DNA from: Ignavibacteriaceae bacterium
Lineage (GTDB): Bacteria > Bacteroidota > Ignavibacteria > Ignavibacteriales > Ignavibacteriaceae
Length of the DNA stretch: 64,000 nucleotides
Assembly: GCA_019638025.1 (NCBI GenBank)
Contig: JAHBUO010000001.1
Span: forward strand, 248,001 to 312,000
Direction: 5' to 3'
The notes below the pieces were generated by a model. The model was not told the origin of the DNA, ran no database searches, and worked only from the letters and a program-made list of their open reading frames with translations. Position 1 is the first letter of the stretch. Each line of letters starts with the position of its first letter. Of the stretch, positions 27,485 through 37,605 are shown one piece after another. The translations under genes and the position numbers were made by a program.

Positions 27485-29827
27485 ATGAAAATCCTTATAG
27501 TCGAAGATGACTTTGGAATAACTGATTTAGTTGCTGATTCCCTAAATGAAATCGGTTTAGAAACTTCAATTGCCTTTTCAGGAACAAGCGCAATAGAGCA
27601 GATAAAAACTGAAAAGTTTGATTTAATCCTTTTAGATTATTCCCTCCCCGATATGACAGGTAGAGATTTAATTAACCAACTTAAAAGAAATAAAATTACA
27701 GTTCCCCCATTTATTGTTTCTACAGGACAAGGCGATGAGCGTATTGCCGTTGAAATGATGAAACTCGGTGCTCACGACTATTTAACAAAAGACGCCGCAT
27801 TTTTTACCCGTATTTCTGATGTGGTTTCTCGAGCAATTAATGATTTTAAAATCGAAGATAAGTTAATCGCCACCGAAGAAGCTCTCAGGGTTAGCGAAGA
27901 AAACTTTAAAATTCTTGCTGAAAATATTCCAGGAGTAATCTACCTGTGTAAAAATGACTCTCAGTGGAGCATGATTTATTTAAGCGATAAAGTTGAACAA
28001 CTTACCGGTTATCCCAAAGAAGATTTCCTAAACAACAAAATCGGTTTTTCAGAACTCTATCATCCCGAAGATAAAGAGGGAGTATATAAGTCTGTTGAAG
28101 AAGCTTTTTTAAAGAATGAATCTTTCACTATCGAATACAGAATTATTGACAGAAATAATGTTTGTAAATGGATTGAAGAAGTTGGCGTTGGGGTTGTTCG
28201 AGGTGGTAAAATAGAAATGATAGAAGGTGTTTTAAGCGATATCACCGAAAGACGAAATATTCAAACTACGCTTAGAAATAGTGAAAGAAATTATCGAGGA
28301 CTTTTTAATTCGATTCAACAAGCTATTTATATTCAAAATCCGGAAGGCGTTTTTCTTGATGTTAATGATGGCGCACTCCGAATGTACGGCTACCTACGCG
28401 AAGAGATGATTGGAAAAACTCCGGAATTTGTATCAGCCCCCGACAAAAATAATTTTGAAGAAGTAATCGATAAAATTCGAAAAGCATTTCAAGGGGAACC
28501 ACAAGAGTTCGAGTTCTGGGGAAAAAGAAAAAACGGAGAAATTTTTCCGAAGCATGTAAATGTATACAAAGCTTCTTATCATGATGAAGATGTTATTATT
28601 GCAATTGCCGAAGATATAACGAGTAGAAAAGCAAATGAAGCTGCCTTAATCGAAAGCGAAGAAAGATTTAGAAATCTCTTCAATACTATGCCGAACGGAT
28701 TTTACCGCTCTACTCCGGAAGGCTATTTTATTGATGCCAATCCGGCTTTTATAAAAATGCTGGGATATGATTCACTTGAAGAATTAAGAACTATTCACAT
28801 TCCTACCGATATTTATGTTAAAGCCGAAGAGCGTGATGATGTAATAGCTAAAAATCCCGAGTTCATAAGCAATATTGAGTCTTATCGTCTAAAAACTAAA
28901 GACGGAAGAATTATCTGGATTGAAGATAATGCCCGTTACATTAGAGATGAAAATGATAATATTATTTATCATGAAGGAATTTGTCGCGACATCACCGAAC
29001 GAATGGAAAATGAATTCGAGATAAAACGTTATACTACCGAACTCGAAAAACTAAACGAAGAACTCCTTTACTCTAAGTCTTTAATAGAAGAAAATCTGGA
29101 CGCACGTAATTTACTTGTAGAAGAGCTTGAAAAGCTCAATATGGAAAAAGATAAATTCTTCTCAATTATAGCTCACGATTTACGAAGCCCTTTCCATGCA
29201 TTCCTAGCACTTACAAGTATGATGGCTGAAAATATTTCTGATTTTTCAATAGATGAACTGGGAAAAATCAGCAAAGAGATGCACTCTAAAGCAAACAATC
29301 TTTTTAATCTCTTAAGAAATCTTTTAGAGTGGGCACGTATTCAAAGAGGCTCTATCGTATTTACACCGTCAAAGATTGTTTTAGCTAAAGTTCTTCAAAA
29401 TATAATCGAAGCCGTTGAAGATAATGCTAAGCTCAAAGAAATAACCATCAATAAAGTTATTTCTGATAACGTTGTAATTTCTGCTGACGAAAAAATGTTA
29501 AATTCATTATTCCAAAACCTACTTTCAAATGCAATAAAATTTACTAATCGGGGTGGTGAAGTTTTTGTAAAATTAGCCACACTAGAGAATTCCGTATTAA
29601 TAGAAATCAGAGATAGTGGAATCGGGATGTCCCCTGAATTACTTAACAAACTATTTAAATTAGAAGAAAAAGTTGGACATGAAGGGACAGCAGGAGAAGA
29701 AAGTACCGGTCTCGGTTTGCTGTTATGTAAAGATTTTGCCGATTTCCATCGAGGTAAAATTTGGGTTGAAAGCGAAGTTGAAAAAGGAAGCACTTTTTTT
29801 GTCGAACTTCCGCGAAATGTAGATTAG
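27485..29827 (+). CDS. Receiver-PAS-histidine kinase hybrid
   Basis: The 780 residues are an N-terminal receiver (about 1-120, Asp in LILLDYSLPDM), three PAS domains with PAC tails (about 135-260, 265-385 and 390-510), a coiled coil, then HisKA (FSIIAHDLRSPFHAF) and HATPase (NLLSNAIKFTN, EIRDSGIGM, STGLGLLLCKDF). It lies 14 bp after the response regulator gene. The receiver-first layout suggests that it is phosphorylated by another kinase and relays onward. No transcription factor is encoded in the group, so the output is elsewhere or is protein-protein. Confidence 0.93.
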   Translation: MKILIVEDDFGITDLVADSLNEIGLETSIAFSGTSAIEQIKTEKFDLILLDYSLPDMTGRDLINQLKRNKITVPPFIVSTGQGDERIAVEMMKLGAHDYLTKDAAFFTRISDVVSRAINDFKIEDKLIATEEALRVSEENFKILAENIPGVIYLCKNDSQWSMIYLSDKVEQLTGYPKEDFLNNKIGFSELYHPEDKEGVYKSVEEAFLKNESFTIEYRIIDRNNVCKWIEEVGVGVVRGGKIEMIEGVLSDITERRNIQTTLRNSERNYRGLFNSIQQAIYIQNPEGVFLDVNDGALRMYGYLREEMIGKTPEFVSAPDKNNFEEVIDKIRKAFQGEPQEFEFWGKRKNGEIFPKHVNVYKASYHDEDVIIAIAEDITSRKANEAALIESEERFRNLFNTMPNGFYRSTPEGYFIDANPAFIKMLGYDSLEELRTIHIPTDIYVKAEERDDVIAKNPEFISNIESYRLKTKDGRIIWIEDNARYIRDENDNIIYHEGICRDITERMENEFEIKRYTTELEKLNEELLYSKSLIEENLDARNLLVEELEKLNMEKDKFFSIIAHDLRSPFHAFLALTSMMAENISDFSIDELGKISKEMHSKANNLFNLLRNLLEWARIQRGSIVFTPSKIVLAKVLQNIIEAVEDNAKLKEITINKVISDNVVISADEKMLNSLFQNLLSNAIKFTNRGGEVFVKLATLENSVLIEIRDSGIGMSPELLNKLFKLEEKVGHEGTAGEESTGLGLLLCKDFADFHRGKIWVESEVEKGSTFFVELPRNVD

Positions 29828-29919
29828 TTTTTAGTTTTATTTATTCCGATTTCAATTTTATTTTTACTTAATTTTATAATTGAATTTCCATCCTTATAAC
29901 CATAGTTCGGAGTTTCCAA

Positions 29920-32286
29920 ATGAAAATTATTTTAACTGCGATTTTAATTCTTTGCAATTCATTTTCTTTTGCTCAGGAATTGCACGATATAATAAAACCC
30001 CTTCGTTTACAAAGCGGTTACGAAAAAGAAGTTGTTATAAGTGATTTATTCTTTTCTGAAGATTATTCCCTAAGCTTCTCAAAGCATCCGCAAATAGAGA
30101 TTAATCATATTTCAGAAAAAAATATAATCAACATTACTCCCGATAAAAGTTTTGAGGGATTAACACTTATTACGTTCAAGCATAATAATAAATTGTTTGA
30201 TATTCCTACTTATGTTGAGAAAAAAATTTCACACACATTCCGTTATACTTCTAAAACTAGTGCAGAAAAAGTTTATCTGTTTGGTTCATTTAATCAGTGG
30301 AATAGAGAATCTCATCGAATGATAAAAAAAGAGAATCAGTTTGAACTCGATGTTCCTCTGGAACCGGGTCGCTATGAATATAAATTCTTCGTTGATGGAA
30401 AAGAATTGCTTGACAACAACAACCCCGAACAACAGCCAAACGGAATGGGAGGTTTTAATTCTATCCTCACTATTAGCGATGAAAAAGAGAACAAACTTTT
30501 TCTACACATCATTGAAAGAAAAACTGAAAAAGGTGTGATTACTTTTTCTTTTGAGTTGGAATCAAAAAAGAATATCTCTTTAGACAAAAACAACTTTTTT
30601 GCTCTTCTCAATAATTCATCAATCCCAAAAGAGAAAATAAAAATTCACCAAAACAAAATATACGTTACACTTGAATCTTCATTATTAATCGGCAGAACAA
30701 CTTTACGTGTCGCCTATGTTGATAACGGAATTACATCCAACATGCAAACAATTCAATTATTTGATGGGGTTCCTGCCGGAGCAACAAACTCCCCCAAAAC
30801 ATGGAATGATGCAATTATGTATTCCGTAATGATAGATAGATTTTATGACGGCGATAAATCAAACTCTATTCCGGTTAATCATCCGGAAATAATGAACCCC
30901 GCAAATTATAATGGAGGTGACATTCAAGGATTAATAAATAAACTCGACGAAGGTTATTTTGATTCTTTAGGTATAAATTTAATGTGGATTTCACCCGTAA
31001 ACGAAAACACTAACGAAGCGTTTCAAGAATACCCTGCACCACATCGATACTATTCCGGATACCATGGATATTGGCCCATTCATCATGAAAGAGTTGAAGA
31101 AAAGTTTGGTGATATGGAATTGTTAAAAGAGTTTATAAACAAAGCGCACAAAAAAGGAATAAAAGTTCTTTTAGATTTTGTTGCTAATCATGTCCACATT
31201 GAACATCCTTTCTGGAAAGAAAATCGGGATTGGTTTGGAGTTTTAGAGCTTCCGGATGGTAAGAAAAATCTTCGTCTCTGGGATGAGCAACGCTTAACAA
31301 CCTGGTTTGAACCTTATCTTCCTTCGTTTGATTATGTCGGCTCAAGTAAAGCTCTTGAAGTTATGACTGACAACGCAATCTGGTGGCTTAAACAAACAAA
31401 CGCAGATGGATTTAGACACGATGCGGTTAAACACGTACCTAATGAATTCTGGCGACTTTTAACTGAAAAGATTAAAAGAGAAATTGAAATTCCGGAGAAC
31501 AAAATTGTTTATCAAATCGGTGAAACATTTGGAAGCTATGAGCTTGTGAGTTCCTATGTAAACAACGGACAATTAAGTTCCCAATTTAATTTTAATCTTT
31601 ATGATGTTGCCGTTCCTGCATTTTCAACCCAAGAAACTTCATTTAAGGCACTTGATAATCAGATGCAACGGACTTTTAATGTTTACGGTGAAAACCACTT
31701 GATGGGTAATGTAGTTGACAGTCACGATAAAGTCAGATTTATGGCTTACGCCGATGGTGATGTAATTGGCGATCCTTCTGAATTAGCTTGGAGTAATCCC
31801 CCAAAAGTTGACCATAAATCAAGTTATTATAAAATGAAACTTCACCTCGCTTATATTCTGTCTATTCCCGGAATTCCAATTGTTTATTATGGAGATGAAA
31901 TCGGAATGACAGGTGCAAGTGACCCTGATAATCGTCGCATGATGCGTTTCGGTGAAGATATTTCTAATTGGGAGAGTGAAACTCTCTACGATGTAAGAAA
32001 AATGGTCAACTCCAGAAACGAAATTTCTTCACTTCGTAATGGAGATTTTAAAACTCTTCAAGCTGATGATAATTTTTATATTTATCTCCGTTCCGATTTA
32101 AATGATAGAGTTTTAGTTGTACTAAACAAATCAGAAAAAGAAGAAACCTTTTCTGTAGAAATTCCGGTTGCCTATAATAAATCTTTAGCAGAAGATGTTT
32201 TTACAAACAAAAAGATTCTCATTGAAAACGGAAGATTGTCGTCCATAGTTAAACCATTCGGATATTATTACTTCGTCCTAAAATAA
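29920..32286 (+). CDS. Secreted alpha-amylase family (GH13) enzyme with CBM48-like module
   Basis: The protein has 788 residues with a signal peptide (MKIILTAILILCNSFSFAQ). A glycogen-binding CBM48-like module lies at about 107-190 (KVYLFGSFNQWNRESH, GRYEYKFFVDGKE). The GH13 barrel follows, with LLDFVANHV, DGFRHDAVKH (nucleophile Asp about 501), IGETFG (acid/base Glu about 533) and VDSHD (Asp about 604). It should cleave alpha-1,4-glucans outside the cytoplasm. No sorting domain is present. It is followed by a terminator and is probably monocistronic. Confidence 0.94.
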   Translation: MKIILTAILILCNSFSFAQELHDIIKPLRLQSGYEKEVVISDLFFSEDYSLSFSKHPQIEINHISEKNIINITPDKSFEGLTLITFKHNNKLFDIPTYVEKKISHTFRYTSKTSAEKVYLFGSFNQWNRESHRMIKKENQFELDVPLEPGRYEYKFFVDGKELLDNNNPEQQPNGMGGFNSILTISDEKENKLFLHIIERKTEKGVITFSFELESKKNISLDKNNFFALLNNSSIPKEKIKIHQNKIYVTLESSLLIGRTTLRVAYVDNGITSNMQTIQLFDGVPAGATNSPKTWNDAIMYSVMIDRFYDGDKSNSIPVNHPEIMNPANYNGGDIQGLINKLDEGYFDSLGINLMWISPVNENTNEAFQEYPAPHRYYSGYHGYWPIHHERVEEKFGDMELLKEFINKAHKKGIKVLLDFVANHVHIEHPFWKENRDWFGVLELPDGKKNLRLWDEQRLTTWFEPYLPSFDYVGSSKALEVMTDNAIWWLKQTNADGFRHDAVKHVPNEFWRLLTEKIKREIEIPENKIVYQIGETFGSYELVSSYVNNGQLSSQFNFNLYDVAVPAFSTQETSFKALDNQMQRTFNVYGENHLMGNVVDSHDKVRFMAYADGDVIGDPSELAWSNPPKVDHKSSYYKMKLHLAYILSIPGIPIVYYGDEIGMTGASDPDNRRMMRFGEDISNWESETLYDVRKMVNSRNEISSLRNGDFKTLQADDNFYIYLRSDLNDRVLVVLNKSEKEETFSVEIPVAYNKSLAEDVFTNKKILIENGRLSSIVKPFGYYYFVLK

Positions 32287-32295
32287 TTTTTTTAT

Positions 32296-32340
32296 GGGTT
32301 GTTCCTCAAAGCAGAAATTATAGAGAAACAACCCTCTTTT
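32296..32340 (+). terminator. Terminator after the GH13 amylase gene
   Basis: Arms gggttgttcctc and gagaaacaaccc (one mismatch in 12) with a 15-nt loop are followed by tctttt. The hairpin lies 10 bp after the stop codon. Confidence 0.7.
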
Positions 32341-32437
32341 CCTCTTCTAAAATTAATCCAAAATAAAACCAAGACTTGTGGATTTTTAATCGTATTTTAC
32401 CACGTTAATAAAAAATTTTTTACAAAATGGAAAATGA

Positions 32438-34021
32438 ATGAATAAAATTAAGTTCGCTGATATTGCTCTTTCTAAAGAATTACATAAAGCAATTGTTGAT
32501 TTAGGTTATGAAGAAGCAACCCCAATACAATCTCAATCTATACCGGTGCTTCTGAATGGAGATGATGCTATAGGTCAAGCGCAAACCGGAACCGGTAAAA
32601 CTGCCGCCTTCGGAATTCCCGCTATCGAAATGTTAAATACGAGTTTACGAGATACTCAAGTGATTATTTTATGTCCGACAAGAGAATTAGCAATTCAAGT
32701 GTCCGAAGAAATGAACAAACTTGCTAAATATAAAAAAGATGTTTCGTTCCTTCCGGTATACGGCGGACAACCAATTGAGCGTCAATTGAAAGCCCTTAAA
32801 AAAGGGGTTCAAATTATTATCGGAACACCGGGACGCGTTCTTGATCATATTGAGAGAGGAACTATTCATCTTGAAAGTGTTAGACTCGTAGTTCTTGATG
32901 AAGCTGATGAAATGCTTGATATGGGATTTAGAGATGATATAGAGTTAATTCTAAAAACTACTCCTAAAAAAAGACAAACCGTGATGTTTTCGGCAACGAT
33001 GCCAAAAGCCATTCTTGAACTCACAAAAAAATACCAACGAAATCCGAAGCAAATTAAAGTTGTTCACGAGGTTCTAACCGTACCAAACACAGAACAAATT
33101 TATTTCGAAGTAAAAGAAAGAAACAAACTTGAAGCGTTATCAAGAATTATAGATTTATACAATCTTAAGCTTTCTCTGATTTTTTGTAATACCAAACGTG
33201 GCGCAGATGAATTAGTGGAACAATTACAAGCCCGCGGTTATTCTGTTGATGGTCTACACGGTGATATGAAGCAGTCTACACGTGAAAAAGTTCTCAATAA
33301 ATTCAGAAAAGGAAATATCGAAATTCTTGTGGCTACCGATGTTGCCGCCCGTGGTTTAGATATCGATAATGTAGAAGCTGTCTTTAATTACGATATGCCT
33401 CAAGATGAAGAGTACTATGTTCATAGAATCGGTAGAACCGGCAGAGCAGGTAAATCAGGAAAAGCATTTACATTTGTTTCCGGAAGAGAAATTTTCAAAC
33501 TGCGAGATATTCAAAAATATATCAAAACAAAAGTTAAATTGATGCCTGTTCCTTCTTATGATGATGTTGAAGAGATGAGAACCAATATTTTTATTGAAGA
33601 GATAAAATCTATTATTGACGCAGGTAACCTAAAAAAATATCACAAGATATTGGGTCAGTTTATTAATGATGATTATTCAACTACCGATGTATCTGCTGCT
33701 CTATTAAAGTTTAATCTCGAATCAACTTCTAAACAAGAAGACCTGAATGTAAAAGATGTTAAAAATAAACAATCCGGTGGCGAAGTAAGATTATTTTTTA
33801 ATGTGGGTAGAAAAGATAAAGTAAGACCGGGAGATATTCTAGGTGCAATCGCAGGCGAAACCGGAATTCCAGGAAAAGTAATCGGTAATATTGATTTATA
33901 CGATAAATTCTGCTTTGTAAATATCCCCTCAGAATATGTTGATGAAGTTCTCGATACGATGAACGGAAATCAAATCAAAAACAAAAAAGTTCACATCGAA
34001 ATAGCCAATAAAAAAGATTAA
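32438..34021 (+). CDS. DEAD-box RNA helicase with DbpA-like RNA-binding domain
   Basis: The 527 residues have all the helicase motifs: Q motif, AQTGTGKTAAF (I), PTRELAIQ (Ia), TPGRVLDH (Ib), DEADEML (II), SATMP (III), ARGLDI (V) and HRIGRTGRAG (VI). The last 80 residues (VRLFFNVGRKDKVRPGDILGAI) form a DbpA/CsdA-type RNA-binding domain, suggesting a role in ribosome assembly or RNA decay. It is monocistronic and convergent with prfC, with a shared terminator. Confidence 0.95.
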   Translation: MNKIKFADIALSKELHKAIVDLGYEEATPIQSQSIPVLLNGDDAIGQAQTGTGKTAAFGIPAIEMLNTSLRDTQVIILCPTRELAIQVSEEMNKLAKYKKDVSFLPVYGGQPIERQLKALKKGVQIIIGTPGRVLDHIERGTIHLESVRLVVLDEADEMLDMGFRDDIELILKTTPKKRQTVMFSATMPKAILELTKKYQRNPKQIKVVHEVLTVPNTEQIYFEVKERNKLEALSRIIDLYNLKLSLIFCNTKRGADELVEQLQARGYSVDGLHGDMKQSTREKVLNKFRKGNIEILVATDVAARGLDIDNVEAVFNYDMPQDEEYYVHRIGRTGRAGKSGKAFTFVSGREIFKLRDIQKYIKTKVKLMPVPSYDDVEEMRTNIFIEEIKSIIDAGNLKKYHKILGQFINDDYSTTDVSAALLKFNLESTSKQEDLNVKDVKNKQSGGEVRLFFNVGRKDKVRPGDILGAIAGETGIPGKVIGNIDLYDKFCFVNIPSEYVDEVLDTMNGNQIKNKKVHIEIANKKD

Positions 34022-34027
34022 TTCGAA

Positions 34028-34066
34028 AAGACTGTTGAGTTGAAAGATTCAACAGTCTTCTTTTTT
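34028..34066. terminator. Bidirectional terminator between helicase gene and prfC
   Basis: Perfect 11-bp arms aagactgttga and tcaacagtctt with a 10-nt loop are followed by c and six Ts, with A/T flanks on the other side. It overlaps the end of prfC by about 2 bp. Confidence 0.85.
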
Positions 34067-35669
34067 AATCTTCAAATTCTACTGTTTGAGTGTTATGTTC
34101 AACCGTAAAGCGGAATTGTGCTTTTGGATTTTTTGACATCGCTGCGTTAAGTGTATATTCCGATTCAGCTAAAAAAACAAGATTTCCATGTTTATCATTC
34201 ACAATATTTTGAGCTCTGATTCTTTTTAATTCATCAATATCTTCAGGATTTTCGTAATAAACCCAACACGCTTTAATAAAGTTGAGAGGTCTGAAGTTAC
34301 AAGCAGCACCATATTCATTTGTTAATCTATATTGAATAACATCAAACTGAAGCTCTCCAACTGTTCCAATAATTTTTCTTAAGCCGTTATGTTGAGTAAA
34401 TAATTGTGCAAGACCTTCGTCTGTTAATTGTCTTATTCCTTTTTCAAGTTGCTTAGATTTCATTGGATCGGTGCTAACTAACTCACGGAATATTTCGGGA
34501 GAAAAACTTGGGATTCCCTTAAACATAAAAGATTCTTTTTCGGTTAGAGTGTCACCAATTTTGAAATTTCCGGTATCATATAAACCGATTACATCCCCCG
34601 GAAAAGCTTCTTCAATAACATTTTTATCTTGAGCCATAAAACTTGCCGGATTTGCAAATTTAATTTCTCTATCAAGTCTTACGTGAGTGTAAAATTTATT
34701 TCTTTCAAATTTTCCTGAACATACTCTTAAAAAGGCAATTCTGTCACGATGTTTTGGGTCTAAGTTCGCATGAATTTTAAACACAAATCCACTGAACTTC
34801 TCATAATTTGGTGAAATTAATCCTGCTGTCGTCTCTCGTTCTCTTGGGATAGGAGCAATTCTGATAAAGGTTTCCAGAAGTTCTTTCACCCCAAAGTTAT
34901 TTAATGCGCTTCCAAAGAAAACAGGAGCAAGTTCTCCTGATTGATATTTTTCTTTTGTAAAGTGATCGTAAACTCCTTCAACAAGTTCAACATCTTCTTG
35001 AAGTTTTAATGCTGTTTCGCCAAACATGGAGACTAATTCTTTATCATAAATATCTTTGAAGAAAAGAACATCATCTTCTATTCTTTGCTTATTTGCTTGA
35101 AATAATGAGAGAGAATTTTCGTAAAGGTTATAAACTCCTTTAAACGTTAAACCGATTCCAAGTGGCCAACTTAAAGGGCGAACTTTTATATTTAACTTTT
35201 CTTCTATCTCATCAAGAAGCTCAATGGGAACTCTGCCTTCCCGGTCTAATTTATTTATAAAAATTATAACCGGAGTGTTTCTTAAACGACAAACTTGCAT
35301 TAGTTTTTCCGTTTGCTCTTCAACACCCTTAACACAATCGATAACAAGAATAACACTATCAACAGCGGTTAAAGTCCTATATGTATCTTCAGCAAAGTCT
35401 TTGTGACCGGGTGTATCTAACAGATTTATTCTTACACCACTGTACTCAAAAGTCATTACAGATGTTGCAACCGAAATTCCTCTTTGCCTTTCGATTTCCA
35501 TAAAATCAGAAGTTGCACTTTTTTTAATTTTATTTGATTTTACCGCCCCTGCAACTTGAATAGCTCCACCAAACAGAAGAAATTTTTCCGTTAAGGTTGT
35601 TTTACCTGCATCAGGGTGACTAATAATAGCAAATGTTCTACGCTTTTGTATTTCGTTAATTTTACTCAT
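34065..35669 (-). CDS. prfC: Peptide chain release factor 3
   Basis: This GTPase recycles RF1 and RF2 after termination. The 534 residues match the family. The N-terminal G domain has SHPDAGKTT (17-25), the switch region [19 protein letters not shown] and NKLD. RF3-specific C-terminal features follow, including the [14 protein letters not shown] segment. It is cytoplasmic. A weak CAAATATA (minus-strand TATATTTG) -7-like element at 35,750 could mark its promoter, without a clear -33 box. Confidence 0.97.
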   Translation of the reverse strand: MSKINEIQKRRTFAIISHPDAGKTTLTEKFLLFGGAIQVAGAVKSNKIKKSATSDFMEIERQRGISVATSVMTFEYSGVRINLLDTPGHKDFAEDTYRTLTAVDSVILVIDCVKGVEEQTEKLMQVCRLRNTPVIIFINKLDREGRVPIELLDEIEEKLNIKVRPLSWPLGIGLTFKGVYNLYENSLSLFQANKQRIEDDVLFFKDIYDKELVSMFGETALKLQEDVELVEGVYDHFTKEKYQSGELAPVFFGSALNNFGVKELLETFIRIAPIPRERETTAGLISPNYEKFSGFVFKIHANLDPKHRDRIAFLRVCSGKFERNKFYTHVRLDREIKFANPASFMAQDKNVIEEAFPGDVIGLYDTGNFKIGDTLTEKESFMFKGIPSFSPEIFRELVSTDPMKSKQLEKGIRQLTDEGLAQLFTQHNGLRKIIGTVGELQFDVIQYRLTNEYGAACNFRPLNFIKACWVYYENPEDIDELKRIRAQNIVNDKHGNLVFLAESEYTLNAAMSKNPKAQFRFTVEHNTQTVEFED

Positions 35670-35807
35670 ATACCGATTAATATTTTGTGTGTTTGTTAGT
35701 GCTTAATAAAGATGAGAGTCAATTCGAAGAAAACTCAAATAAAAGCATGCAAATATAATAAATTTAATTCGATTGATAATCGAAGCGGGAAAATCATTAA
35801 TAAAAAT

Positions 35808-36782
35808 TTACTCTTCAAATAAAGATTTAAGCTCGTTAAGATTTTTAGTCTTTCCCAATGCAAGCATGAATTTAATGCGTGCCTTTTGCCCGTTAAGATA
35901 ATCAGCAAAAATAACCCCTAACTGATGCAACCATTTACCGGCACCGGGATAACCATAAATATCAAGCGTTTCACCGGCAGGGCAACGAGAGACAAGCACT
36001 ACATGAACTCCTTTTTCAACAGCATATTTAATTCCTTCGAAAGCTTTTGGCGGAACATTTCCAACGCCCATTGCTTCTACAACAATTCCTTTTGCCCCGC
36101 TATCAGCTGAGAACTTAAAAAACTTATCATCCATTCCAGCATAACATTTAATCAAATCTACTTCTACTTCAATATCGTCTGTTTCTAAAATTTCTAGTTT
36201 TCGCGGCAGTCGATTAAAGATAACTCGATTATTTTGTACAAATCCTAATGCGCCAAAGTCGAGGCTGTGAAAAGTTTCTATATCATCTGTATGAGTTTTA
36301 GTAACTTCACTTGCGGCATTTATTTCACCATTAAGACATACAAGCACTCCCATTTTTTGAGAGTTTGGATTAAGACAAATATAGATAGAATCTTTTAGGT
36401 TTTGAGGTCCATCCCAATCGGGTTCCGAGCTATTTTTCATTGAGCCGGTTAGAATAATTGGTATGTCGGTTTTTATTGTTAAATCTAAAAGATATGCAGT
36501 CTCTTCCAATGTATCTGTGCCGTGTGTAATTACTATTCCATCTACATTATTACTATTAATAAAGGATTTAATTTTATTTGCCAATTCAAGCATTAATTGT
36601 GGAGTAATGTGTGGACCCGGATATTTACCGAAATCAAAAACCGTGAGATTGGCAAGTTCTTTTACTTCCGGCATCAACTCTAAAAGATCATTTCCTGAAA
36701 AATGAGGAACGGCACCTCCTGTTGTTTCATCGATTTTCATCGAGAAAGTGCCACCGGTAAATATTACTAATATATTTTTCAT
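35808..36782 (-). CDS. L-asparaginase (type I-like, cytoplasmic)
   Basis: This 324-residue enzyme hydrolyses asparagine to aspartate and ammonia. Catalytic motifs are intact: TGGTFSM (Thr12 region) and HGTDTLEETAY (87-97), with the later catalytic Lys in the TGSMKNSSEPDWDG segment. There is no signal peptide, so it is probably the cytoplasmic form. Gaps of 14 and 17 bp link it to the SDR and marC genes upstream, suggesting a three-gene operon. Confidence 0.93.
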   Translation of the reverse strand: MKNILVIFTGGTFSMKIDETTGGAVPHFSGNDLLELMPEVKELANLTVFDFGKYPGPHITPQLMLELANKIKSFINSNNVDGIVITHGTDTLEETAYLLDLTIKTDIPIILTGSMKNSSEPDWDGPQNLKDSIYICLNPNSQKMGVLVCLNGEINAASEVTKTHTDDIETFHSLDFGALGFVQNNRVIFNRLPRKLEILETDDIEVEVDLIKCYAGMDDKFFKFSADSGAKGIVVEAMGVGNVPPKAFEGIKYAVEKGVHVVLVSRCPAGETLDIYGYPGAGKWLHQLGVIFADYLNGQKARIKFMLALGKTKNLNELKSLFEE

Positions 36783-36796
36783 ATAGATAAAGTCCG

Positions 36797-37588
36797 CTAA
36801 AATAATCCTTTAACTAATCCGCCGTCAATATGTAGAGAGTTTCCGGTTGTATATGCCGCTTGGTTGGATGCAAAATATAAAACCGCCCCTGCAATTTCTT
36901 CAGTAGTTGCCATTCTTCCGGCTGGAATTTCTTTTGTCATATCTCTTATAACTTCTTCTATGGTTTTACCGGCAACCGATGCTCTATTTTTTGCAAGTTC
37001 AGTTATTCTTTCCGTGAGTGTGAATCCAGGCGCAACGTTATTAACCGTAATGTTGAATCTTGCAAGCTGTGTGCTTAATGTTTTACTCATCCCTGTTACG
37101 GCAGCTCTAAATGAGTTAGATAGAATCAAATTATCAATCGGTTGATGAACAGAAATTGAAGTAATATTAATAATTCTGCCCCATTTATTTTCTTTCATTG
37201 ACGGAAGAACGGCTTCAATAAATCGCTTAGCACTTAGAAGAACTTGGTTATAAGCACCATTCCATTTTTCTTCAGATAATTCTTCAAAAAATCCTGCTGA
37301 AGGACCACCGCAATTATTTACTAAAATATCTATCGAACCAAATTGTTCTTTTGTTATTCTAACTGTTTCTAAAATTTGTTCGTGTGAATCAACATTACAT
37401 TGAAGCGGAAGTACTTTTCCTTTTGAATATTGCATTAATTCTGAAGCAGTTTTTTCAATATCCGACAGACTACGCGAACATATAACAACATTTGCTCCCT
37501 CTTGAACAAAAGCGGCAGCAATTGCTTTACCTATTCCTTTACTTGATGCACTTACAAGCACGGTTTTATTTAATAAACCTAAATCCAT
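36797..37588 (-). CDS. SDR-family protein lacking the usual Tyr-x3-Lys pair
   Basis: This 263-residue FabG-like short-chain dehydrogenase has the cofactor loop SASSKGIGKA (12-21), NNCGG and the C-terminal IDGG. Around the active site, SIS is present, but the expected YxxxK is replaced by LSNSFRAAV. This belongs to a known subgroup (LSNSLR-type) that lacks the canonical catalytic tyrosine and lysine. It may use another mechanism or bind rather than reduce; the substrate is unknown. Confidence 0.88.
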   Translation of the reverse strand: MDLGLLNKTVLVSASSKGIGKAIAAAFVQEGANVVICSRSLSDIEKTASELMQYSKGKVLPLQCNVDSHEQILETVRITKEQFGSIDILVNNCGGPSAGFFEELSEEKWNGAYNQVLLSAKRFIEAVLPSMKENKWGRIINITSISVHQPIDNLILSNSFRAAVTGMSKTLSTQLARFNITVNNVAPGFTLTERITELAKNRASVAGKTIEEVIRDMTKEIPAGRMATTEEIAGAVLYFASNQAAYTTGNSLHIDGGLVKGLF

Positions 37589-37605
37589 ATTAATCCCCGA
37601 AAAAT

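Noticed and set aside
29395..29793. 132-codon open frame on the minus strand
   Set aside because: It lies fully inside the histidine kinase gene on the opposite strand; no start signal or recognisable protein.
33273..33288. CACGTGAAA core in the DEAD-box helicase gene, resembling parS
   Set aside because: Only about 11 of 16 positions match and it lies within conserved coding sequence.
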